The notes under the pieces are model-generated. The model made no database searches. It was given only the letters and a program-made list of their open reading frames with translations, and had not been told where the DNA came from. 40,011 bases of DNA from CAZADA01 sp964636945 (GTDB taxonomy: Bacteria; Pseudomonadota; Alphaproteobacteria; Caulobacterales; Maricaulaceae). Of the stretch, positions 34,249 to 40,011 are shown piece after piece (within the stretch, counting starts at the first letter, position 1; every line of letters starts with the position of its first letter). The stretch spans positions 1 through 40,011 of the forward strand of contig CAZWVH010000024.1 in assembly GCA_964636945.1 (NCBI GenBank). Reading direction: 5' to 3'. The translations under genes and the position numbers were made by a program.

Positions 34249-34623
34249 ATGAAAAACATTATTGGAATTGGGGCGGCGGCGGCATGCGTGATGCTGTCGA
34301 CCCCCGCCCACTCAGAGGTCGTCCCTGACGCGGTCCCGTACCGCATCCTGATTAACTCTAGCGTCGAAGTCGTCGATTTTGTCGAGCCTGATTATCCACG
34401 CGGCGCTCGAGTCCATATGCGTGAGGGCGCATGCTCCGCCGAATTCATCGTCTCCGGAAACGGCAAGGCTCGGCTGTTGGACACTGTTGAGTGTTCGAGC
34501 GCCCGGTTTCATCGCGAAGCGCGCTGGTTTATACGCGACGCGCAATTTGCCGTCTCTCAGGAGACCGGGCCCGATCAGATCCACACGCTCACGATTGAAT
34601 GGCGTTTGGAAGAAACCGATTGA
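34249..34623 (+). CDS. Secreted TonB C-terminal-like protein
   Basis: 124 residues from ATG 34249 (a GTG at 34213 is in frame but inside the repeat). Signal peptide MKNIIGIGAAAACVMLSTPAHS. The mature part follows the TonB C-terminal pattern: VEPDYPRGARVHMREGACSAEF, VSGNGKARLLDTVECSSARFH and REARWFIRDAQF. It lacks the membrane anchor and proline-rich arm of true TonB, so it does not energise transport by itself. Standalone TonB_C proteins are common in this group; their role is unclear. Confidence 0.75.
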   Translation: MKNIIGIGAAAACVMLSTPAHSEVVPDAVPYRILINSSVEVVDFVEPDYPRGARVHMREGACSAEFIVSGNGKARLLDTVECSSARFHREARWFIRDAQFAVSQETGPDQIHTLTIEWRLEETD

Positions 34624-34649
34624 GATTGCGACCTTATTATCGATCCACA

Positions 34650-34680
34650 TGACGGTTCAGTGAGATTGACTGGACCGTCA
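34650..34680 (+). terminator. Terminator-like hairpin after the TonB-like gene
   Basis: TGACGGTTCAGT (34650-34661) pairs with ACTGGACCGTCA (34669-34680) over 12 bp with one G-U pair; loop of 7. It begins 26 bases after the stop codon. Only a few T residues follow, so it is strong in stem but weak in tail. Confidence 0.5.
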
Positions 34681-34819
34681 TTGGGGGTCTTACCAAGACT
34701 GAACCTCGAACCCCGCTGATGCGCCTGGACGTCCGTGCAAAGCTGCGCTAGGATCATCATCGTAAAACAATAAAACAATATCGCCTGTCGATGAACCGGC
34801 AGGGACAACGAGGACGGTC

Positions 34820-35056
34820 ATGGACGTAAGCTTCGGCCTTTTCGGCCTGTTATATTTGGCGCTGGTGATTTGGGCGATTTTGAGCATTGCACAATCAACC
34901 CACGGCACTTTGGGCAAAACCATCTGGCTGCTGGTGATCTTGATCCCTCAACCATTCGGGGCCTTGATTTGGTTGTTTTTCGGACCGCGCGCAGGTCGGA
35001 CCTACGCCTCAGTGTCCCGTTATTCTGGCCGAGGCTATTCCCGTCACAGCTGGTGA
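34820..35056 (+). CDS. PLDc_N domain membrane protein
   Basis: 78 residues. Two hydrophobic helices (4-24 and 33-53) with QSTHGTLGKTIWLLVILIPQ and IWLFFGPRAGR match the PLDc_N module, found at the N-terminus of cardiolipin synthases and as a free small protein. No catalytic phospholipase domain follows, so it is the free form, of unknown role. GAGGA 7 bases before the ATG. Confidence 0.85.
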   Translation: MDVSFGLFGLLYLALVIWAILSIAQSTHGTLGKTIWLLVILIPQPFGALIWLFFGPRAGRTYASVSRYSGRGYSRHSW

Positions 35057-35129
35057 GCGTAGAAACCTCTTCACCACCTGACGATGATCACTCCTGGCGA
35101 CAATCGGCCGATGCGGTATACCGACCGCC

Positions 35130-37076
35130 ATGTCCGATCACGCCACCCGTCATCTCGCCCCCGAAGTCCCTGACTTGGACTGGACAGCTCACGGCGGGCC
35201 CCGGTCGCGTGACTATGAAGATATCTATTTTTCCTCCGCTGACGGCTTGGCCGAGACGGAAACCGTCTTCATTCATGGCTGCCGGCTGAAGGAACAGCTG
35301 GCAAGGCTTGGCCCAAACCAACATTTGATCATTGGCGAGCTTGGTTTTGGCTCCGGGCTCAATGTACTGGCGATGTTGGATCTGTGGCGGCGCGCCGGTC
35401 CGGCGGGGGCCTGGCTGCACTTGGTGTCAATCGAGGCAGCGCCCATGTCGGCCGACCAGATGCGCCGCGCCCATCAGCTTTTCCCCCAGCTGGGGGATCT
35501 GTCAGAGCTTCTCATTTCCCGACTGCCCGCACCGATCAAGGGCGTACACCGCCGGCGGTTTCAAGACGAACGGGTATCGCTGACCCTGGCTTATCTGCCC
35601 GCAATCGTTGCGCTCGACTCGCTCGAATTTCAAGCTGATGCATGGTTCTTGGATGGTTTTGCCCCATCGCGCAATCCCGACATGTGGTCGCCAGAGATCT
35701 TGGAGGCCATTGGCGCCCATACCAAACCAGGCGGGCGCGCGGCCACATTCACCGTCGCCGGCGCCGTTCGCCGCGGCCTGGAAGCGGTTGGCTTCTCCGT
35801 CGAAAAATGCCCCGGCTTTGGCGCCAAACGTGAGCGATTGGAGGCCATATTTCACGGTTCGCCATCGTCCCGCCGATCCATCCTGTTTCCAGCCATCAAT
35901 CAAGGCAATGCCCGATCGGCCATGATCATCGGTGCAGGAATTGCCGGCGCGTGCACAGCGCGCGCGCTCGCTGACCGCGGCTTTAGCGTCAAAGTGCTCG
36001 AGACCCATGAACCTGCTGCTGGGGCGAGTGGCAATAGAGCTGGCCTCCTCGCCCCGCGCCTTGATCTGGATGACCGGCCCATTTCGCGCTTCCACCGGTG
36101 CGCTTTCAGTTATGTGCTCGACCTGTTGGACGATGGAGGCGTTCTGCCCATTGGCGTCGCGATGTTGGCGCTCAACGACTCAGATGGTGACCGTTTCACC
36201 AAGCTCGCCATAAGCGGCGCGCTCCCTCCAGATCAATTACAAGAATTGCAATCCTATCAAGCGATCGCTGCTGGCGCGGACGGCTTGTCCCGCGGGCTGT
36301 GGCTACCACAAGCGGGATTGGTTCGTCCCCTATCCATGGTGGCGGGGCTGCTCGCCGGCATCCAAGTCAGCATCGGCGCGCGGGTTGCAACGTTACGCCA
36401 AACCGCACACGGCTGGTGCGCGCACGATGAAAACGGACGCCCGATCGCTGAAGCGGAAGTCTGTGTGATCTGCGCCGGCGGACACGCAGCTGAGTGGTCA
36501 CAAACAGCCCACATGCCCATACAGCCCATGCGGGGCCAGTTGAGCTATGCCGCCCTCACTGACCAGGGGCCTGACCATGCCTTGATGTTTGGCGGCTATG
36601 CCGCGCCGGACGGTCCCGGCTTGCTGTTCGGCGCCACATACGACGCTTGGACAAAAGACGGCCCACCCTCGGCAGATGAAGAGAGCGACCGGCGCAATTT
36701 TGAATTGTTGCAGCAATATGCGCCAAAATTGGCCGCCAAGATCGATCCAGAAGCGGTAAGCGGTCGTGCAAGCTTGCGCGCCACGACGCCTGACCGATTG
36801 CCTTTGGTAGGTGCGGTTGTGAAAGCCGAGGCGTATACGGAGCGATTTGTTGGATTGAAAACCGGACTGAAGCATTTGGGCGATGCGCCCGCGCCTGTGC
36901 ATGATGGATTGGGGATCTTAGGCGGATTGGGCAGCCGAGGACTGGTGTGGGCGCCCCTCTTAGCCGAAGCTCTTGCAAGCGAACTGAACGGGGAGCCGGC
37001 CGCGCTTGAACGCGGGGCGGCCGAGGCGCTTCATCCTGCGCGGTTCCTGGTCCGTCAACTTAAGCGAAATGTATGA
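35130..37076 (+). CDS. mnmC: Bifunctional tRNA (mnm5s2U34) enzyme MnmC
   Basis: 648 residues in two domains. The N-terminal methyltransferase (1-240; GELGFGSGLNVLAMLDL, FLDGFAPSRNPDMW) makes the final methyl transfer. The C-terminal FAD oxidase (about 262-640; MIIGAGIAGACTARAL, FRHCAF-like substrate region, RASLRATTPDRLPLVGAV) removes carboxymethyl from cmnm5U34. It works on the same wobble base as MnmA of this window. The N-terminal domain is complete, so both reactions are expected. 73 bp after the PLDc_N gene. It ends convergent with a secreted protein gene, with a GGCGCGCC palindrome between. Confidence 0.95.
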   Translation: MSDHATRHLAPEVPDLDWTAHGGPRSRDYEDIYFSSADGLAETETVFIHGCRLKEQLARLGPNQHLIIGELGFGSGLNVLAMLDLWRRAGPAGAWLHLVSIEAAPMSADQMRRAHQLFPQLGDLSELLISRLPAPIKGVHRRRFQDERVSLTLAYLPAIVALDSLEFQADAWFLDGFAPSRNPDMWSPEILEAIGAHTKPGGRAATFTVAGAVRRGLEAVGFSVEKCPGFGAKRERLEAIFHGSPSSRRSILFPAINQGNARSAMIIGAGIAGACTARALADRGFSVKVLETHEPAAGASGNRAGLLAPRLDLDDRPISRFHRCAFSYVLDLLDDGGVLPIGVAMLALNDSDGDRFTKLAISGALPPDQLQELQSYQAIAAGADGLSRGLWLPQAGLVRPLSMVAGLLAGIQVSIGARVATLRQTAHGWCAHDENGRPIAEAEVCVICAGGHAAEWSQTAHMPIQPMRGQLSYAALTDQGPDHALMFGGYAAPDGPGLLFGATYDAWTKDGPPSADEESDRRNFELLQQYAPKLAAKIDPEAVSGRASLRATTPDRLPLVGAVVKAEAYTERFVGLKTGLKHLGDAPAPVHDGLGILGGLGSRGLVWAPLLAEALASELNGEPAALERGAAEALHPARFLVRQLKRNV

Positions 37077-37088
37077 CATGGCGCGCCA

Positions 37089-37409
37089 TTAAATGGTGAG
37101 TTGCAACACATGATCCCCGTCGAGAGAGGCCCTCACTAAGCTGGCTGACAAGGTTTCGGTGGCGCACTGATCATCGCCAATGGTTATGGCCATGGGCGCG
37201 CCCCAAGTGAGATCAACATGGGCGGGCCCCAAGCAGGCGATGAGGCGCCATTGCGGCTGGGCGTCGATCGGCGTGGTCACTCGCGCCGACACCGGCAAAA
37301 GGGTTACTGGATCGTCCACGGCGGCGTTGTCGGCTGTAATCACTGCACCCACGCCAAGCCAAGACGCCGCCAGACCCGCTAATGCTGCACTGAGCTTGAA
37401 CCCCAACAT
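37089..37409 (-). CDS. Small secreted protein next to psp genes
   Basis: 106 residues from ATG 37409, with GGGAGA 8 bases upstream; a GTG at 37424 is in frame. Signal sequence MLGFKLSAALAGLAASWLGVGA, then a short beta-rich domain with two cysteines. No family recognised. It is 30 bp after pspC in the same direction, so it is probably the last gene of the psp operon. Confidence 0.65.
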   Translation of the reverse strand: MLGFKLSAALAGLAASWLGVGAVITADNAAVDDPVTLLPVSARVTTPIDAQPQWRLIACLGPAHVDLTWGAPMAITIGDDQCATETLSASLVRASLDGDHVLQLTI

Positions 37410-37439
37410 TGATCTGTCTCCCACATCCCAAGGATGGTT

Positions 37440-37844
37440 CTATTCGATTTCGCGGAAGTCGCGGCGGAGCTTCCATTCATCAGACGTGACAACGCGTTCT
37501 AGGTCAGCGAGACGTTCATCCATGTCCCGAAAACGATAGCGAAGGTTGGAAAAAGTGGCTTCCGGCCTGCGCGACACGCCCCGCCAAAACTGATCTTCTT
37601 CCGGCGAGGCGGGCTCGGGCACGCTCAAAGGCCGTTCAGGCATGACGAAGGCCGCGACGATGTAGCCAACCAGCACGAACGGTGCGAACCCGATGAACAA
37701 GCTGACAATGGTCGCGATGCGCACCCAGGTCACGTCTACATTGAAGTAATCGGCCAGACCTGAACACACGCCCGCAAAGACCGCATTACGCTTGTTTTTA
37801 TACAACCGCCTTGGATTAGGCGAAGATGAGTAGTCGTCAGACAT
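37440..37844 (-). CDS. pspC: Phage shock protein C
   Basis: 134 residues from ATG 37844 (AAGGAG 8 bases before). PspC domain: LYKNKRNAVFAGVCSGLADYFNVDVTWVRI with a transmembrane segment (about 40-67). In enterobacteria PspB and PspC sense inner-membrane damage and pull PspA off PspF. The C-terminus here carries extra residues (DQFWRGVSRRPEATF to a coiled DMDERLADLERVV) of the kind that contact PspB. Confidence 0.93.
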   Translation of the reverse strand: MSDDYSSSPNPRRLYKNKRNAVFAGVCSGLADYFNVDVTWVRIATIVSLFIGFAPFVLVGYIVAAFVMPERPLSVPEPASPEEDQFWRGVSRRPEATFSNLRYRFRDMDERLADLERVVTSDEWKLRRDFREIE

Positions 37845-37868
37845 AACAACGCTCCTTGTCCAACTCAA

Positions 37869-38120
37869 TTATTGCTCTTTCCATGAGCGAGTGCGCTTTC
37901 GCCACTCTGGTGACTCGTCATCGAGAATCGACTCAAGCACCTCGATCCGGCGTTCCATTTTGCGAGCCGACCGCCAAAGGTCCTCGAGCATGCGCTCGTC
38001 CTCCGGTTTCAACCCGCCCATGGACTTCCACTTGGTGATGTTCCCAAGAATGATGGCAGGTAACACAATAAAAAGTGAGACTACCGCCACCACGCCAATT
38101 ACGAACTCTGGACCTTCCAT
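37869..38120 (-). CDS. pspB: Phage shock protein B
   Basis: 83 residues. N-terminal membrane helix (6-27), then the family's KPEDERMLEDLWRSARKMERRIEVLESIL coiled coil with WKSM before it. It partners PspC. GGGGA before the ATG; 24 bp to pspC and 27 bp from pspA, so a single transcript. Confidence 0.92.
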   Translation of the reverse strand: MEGPEFVIGVVAVVSLFIVLPAIILGNITKWKSMGGLKPEDERMLEDLWRSARKMERRIEVLESILDDESPEWRKRTRSWKEQ

Positions 38121-38147
38121 AACTAATCCCCGACCTTTATTCTTAGA

Positions 38148-38855
38148 TTATTCTTCGTAAGACGATGACGCAGGTCCAGGCCGCGGCGCAACGCTCACAC
38201 TTCCTCTACGACGCTTAAGCTCTTCAAGCTCAGCCTCCACCGCGTCCGAGGTTTCCAGTTCGGCGAATTGGCCCTCTAATGTCAGGCCACGTCCCAAATC
38301 GTAGGATTCGGCGTGAGCCTCGAGCTCATCAACCTTACGTTCCACCAACGCATAGCGATTGAGTGCATCGTCGATCTTATTGTCGGAAACCCGCTCGCGA
38401 ACCCGAATTCGATCCTGAGCCGTTTGCTGGCGCATCATCAGCGCCTTGTGCTTGGTTTTGGCCTCATCCAATTTAGCTTGCAGTTTGCCCAAGTCATCAT
38501 TGGCCTTGGCGATGGCGTCCTCCACCAGTTGAAGCTCACGCTCCACAATCTCAGCGGATCGCGTCGCTTTTTGCTTGGCGGTCAAGGCGCCGCGAGCCAA
38601 ATCCTCGCGACCTTTGTCGATGGCGAGCTCAGCTTTTGCGGCCCACTCATGCGCGCTGGATTGATACTCCTGCAGCTTGCGCGTCAGCTCTTTCTTGTCA
38701 GCGATCGAGCGGGCCGCAGCAGTGCGGACTTCCACCAACGTATCCTCCATTTCCTGGATGATCAGCCGAGCGATCTTTTCCGGATCCTCCGCCTTATCCA
38801 GCATGGCGTTGATGTTGGAGTTGATGATGTCGCTTAGGCGAGAAAATATGCCCAT
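38148..38855 (-). CDS. pspA: Phage shock protein A (IM30/Vipp1 family)
   Basis: 235 residues from ATG 38855 (GGAGAC site). The N-terminal amphipathic helix MGIFSRLSDIINSNINAML, the family's EDPEKIARLIIQEMEDTLVEVR and the long coiled coil to about 190 are all present. PspA binds stressed inner membrane in large assemblies, and inhibits PspF when unstressed. The C-terminal tail is Pro/Ser-rich. Confidence 0.97.
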   Translation of the reverse strand: MGIFSRLSDIINSNINAMLDKAEDPEKIARLIIQEMEDTLVEVRTAAARSIADKKELTRKLQEYQSSAHEWAAKAELAIDKGREDLARGALTAKQKATRSAEIVERELQLVEDAIAKANDDLGKLQAKLDEAKTKHKALMMRQQTAQDRIRVRERVSDNKIDDALNRYALVERKVDELEAHAESYDLGRGLTLEGQFAELETSDAVEAELEELKRRRGSVSVAPRPGPASSSYEE

Positions 38856-38886
38856 GATTACGTCTCCACTTTCGACAGAGTTCTTG

Positions 38887-39060
38887 TCACAGGATGAAGT
38901 GTCCAATCACCAGACCGGCCACGAAGAACAACCAGCTCTCCATGGGACGCCGGCGCAACCAATCACCAGCATTGCCGATGCGCCGGCGCCAGACATCGTC
39001 TTCGAGCTCTGCTTGCTCGCGTTCCCGGCGGACTTCCTCATAAGGGTCGTACTTGGTCAT
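38887..39060 (-). CDS. 57-aa membrane protein heading the psp operon
   Basis: MTKYDPYEEVRREREQAELE... followed by an Arg-rich stretch (WRRRIGNAGDWLRRRP) and one C-terminal helix (43-57: WLFFVAGLVIGHFIL). The ATG at 39060 has GGAG 7 bases upstream. It stands between the sigma-54 promoter and pspA (31 bp), so it is the first gene transcribed. A charged N-terminal half with a short anchor suggests it sits on the inner face of the membrane. No family name is known to me; a PspD-like role is only a guess. Confidence 0.7.
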   Translation of the reverse strand: MTKYDPYEEVRREREQAELEDDVWRRRIGNAGDWLRRRPMESWLFFVAGLVIGHFIL

Positions 39061-39130
39061 TCACTGCTCCATCCTTGAAGGGCGAACCTGATGGCTTTGG
39101 TCTCTCCAGGTCGCCGCTCAATTTGTCTAC

Positions 39131-39146
39131 TGCACACTGCGTGCCA
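39131..39146 (-). promoter_or_regulatory. Sigma-54 promoter of the psp operon
   Basis: Minus-strand TGGCACGCAGTGTGCA matches the sigma-54 consensus (TGGCACG-N4-TTGCA) at every fixed base but one, with GG and GC correctly spaced. The start point would be near 39120, about 60 bases before the first ATG. The AT-rich stretch 39160-39230 upstream fits PspF and IHF sites. Confidence 0.75.
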
Positions 39147-39279
39147 GTTTGAGGCACGATCATTAAATAATTGTTTTATTTGGTAAAAATGAAAAAGTTG
39201 AACTTTGCACTCCTAATGATTTCGTGTGAGAAACTAAATGATTTGGTGATTTTAGCTAAATAGATTAGTGTGAATGACC

Positions 39280-40011
39280 ATGTACGAAAGCCACTCGCGC
39301 ACTGATCCTCCGCCGTTGATCGGCATATCACCGGCCCTGCTGGCTGCACTCGAGCACGTGTCGGCGGCAGCAGCCTTGGACCGACCGGTTTTGGTGATTG
39401 GCGAGCGGGGCACGGGTAAAGAATTGGTGGCCGCAAGGGTCCATTTTCTATCCCAACGCTGGTCGCGCAATTACCTTAAAATCAACTGCGCAGCGCTGTC
39501 CGACGACCTTTTGGAATCAGAACTGTTCGGTCATGAAGCCGGCGCATTTACCGGCGCCACAGCACGCCATGTGGGCCGGTTTGAGCGCGCTGATGGCGGC
39601 ACGCTCTTTCTTGATGAGATCGCCACGTCGTCCTCGCGCGCCCAAGAAAAAATTCTGCGTGTCGTGGAGTATGGCGAGTTTGAACGCGTGGGTGGCTCGC
39701 AAACTCTCGCCACTGATGTTCGCGTCGTTGCCGCAGCCAATGTGGACCTTCCGTCGCGTGCGGCGTCAGGTGAATTTCGCGCCGACCTGCTCGACCGCTT
39801 AGCGTTTGATGTGATCACGCTTCCGCCATTACGCGCGCGCCTTGACGATATCCCAGTGCTCACGGAGCATTTCGGCAGACGCATGGCCAGTGAATTAGGC
39901 GCGCCCGCATTCCCTGGCTTTTCTCAAAATGCGTTGGAAACTCTGTTGTCGCACAGCTGGCCGGGCAATGTGCGCGAGCTGAAGAATGTGGTGGAGCGCG
40001 CGGTCTATCGC
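39280..40011 (+). CDS. pspF: Psp operon activator PspF (partial, cut by window end)
   Basis: 244 residues are visible and the frame runs off the window; full-length PspF is about 325-350. Sigma-54 activator AAA+ domain: Walker A GERGTGKE (41-48), GAFTGA sigma-54 contact loop (88-93), Walker B GGTLFLDEI (106-114), the arginine-finger region FRADLLDRLAFDVITLPPLR, and SWPGNVRELKNVVERAVYR at the end. There is no N-terminal regulatory domain, as expected for PspF, whose activity is held by PspA. An ATG at 39274 is also possible. The C-terminal helix-turn-helix must lie beyond the window. Confidence 0.93.
   Translation, partial: MYESHSRTDPPPLIGISPALLAALEHVSAAAALDRPVLVIGERGTGKELVAARVHFLSQRWSRNYLKINCAALSDDLLESELFGHEAGAFTGATARHVGRFERADGGTLFLDEIATSSSRAQEKILRVVEYGEFERVGGSQTLATDVRVVAAANVDLPSRAASGEFRADLLDRLAFDVITLPPLRARLDDIPVLTEHFGRRMASELGAPAFPGFSQNALETLLSHSWPGNVRELKNVVERAVYR

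Noticed and set aside
37078..37091. ATGGCGCGCCAT palindrome as a terminator
   Set aside because: Perfect but without loop bases or a T-run; it is noted only as a spacer between convergent genes.
1..40011. tRNA, rRNA, CRISPR arrays, insertion sequences, prophage or integrase genes
   Set aside because: I looked through the gaps on both strands and found no cloverleaf-like segments, regular spaced repeats, transposase or phage genes.

Overview
The window looks like the chromosome of a free-living, aerobic alphaproteobacterium, probably on the Caulobacterales/Maricaulales/Hyphomonadaceae side (inference). The reasons are a GapR-type DUF2312 protein, the zapE-mdh-sucCD-sucAB-lpdA gene order typical of Alphaproteobacteria, a 41-residue zinc-free bL36, moderately high GC, and many periplasmic or lipid-anchored small proteins. 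I see no tRNA, rRNA, CRISPR array, insertion sequence or prophage. It is mostly ordinary core chromosome with an unusual amount of short accessory DNA pushed into a core metabolic cluster.

Layout. (1) 1-7,020: a thiolase, a DUF1353 lipoprotein, a class-C beta-lactamase-like serine hydrolase, the tRNA thiolase mnmA, a small membrane protein and a methyltransferase. Two kinds of dispersed hairpin repeat sit here: a GTAG-type REP pair at 23-111, and a TCCCAC...GTGGGAAACGA hairpin family at about 274-319, 5516-5560 and 5587-5628. (2) 7,036-25,469: the TCA-cycle block on the minus strand, read mdh, sucC, sucD, sucA, odhB, lpdA. It is interrupted by a Uma2 nuclease-fold gene between sucC and sucD, an alpha/beta-hydrolase without its nucleophile between sucD and sucA, a second Uma2 gene between odhB and lpdA, and a seven-gene cell-envelope and signalling block between mdh and sucC (exporter, PhoD phosphatase, DUF2306, DUF2141, LytTR regulator, redoxin, secreted protein). 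(3) 25,996-30,718: zapE, a 45-aa membrane protein, a basic coiled protein, gapR, a GGCT-like protein coupled to an alpha/beta-hydrolase, a TPR protein and bL36. (4) 30,717-37,076: an MltB-type lytic transglycosylase, secreted proteins, a TetA-like exporter, a TonB-C-terminal-like secreted protein, a PLDc_N membrane protein and bifunctional mnmC. (5) 37,089-40,011: a phage-shock locus with pspF (cut by the window end) divergent from a small membrane-protein gene, pspA, pspB, pspC and a secreted protein, with a near-consensus sigma-54 promoter between them.

How the genes fit together. The TCA genes supply the 2-oxoglutarate-to-succinate and malate-to-oxaloacetate steps; the odhB product has two lipoyl domains where one is usual. 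mnmA and mnmC act on the same wobble uridine of tRNA. The psp genes form an inducible membrane-stress module. The best leads for new biology are the Uma2 and pseudo-hydrolase genes lodged inside the TCA operon, a clean promoter plus 18-bp dyad upstream of sucC, a perfect inverted repeat spaced by four helical turns between a LytTR regulator and a DUF2141 gene, and the unlisted 57-aa first gene of the psp operon.
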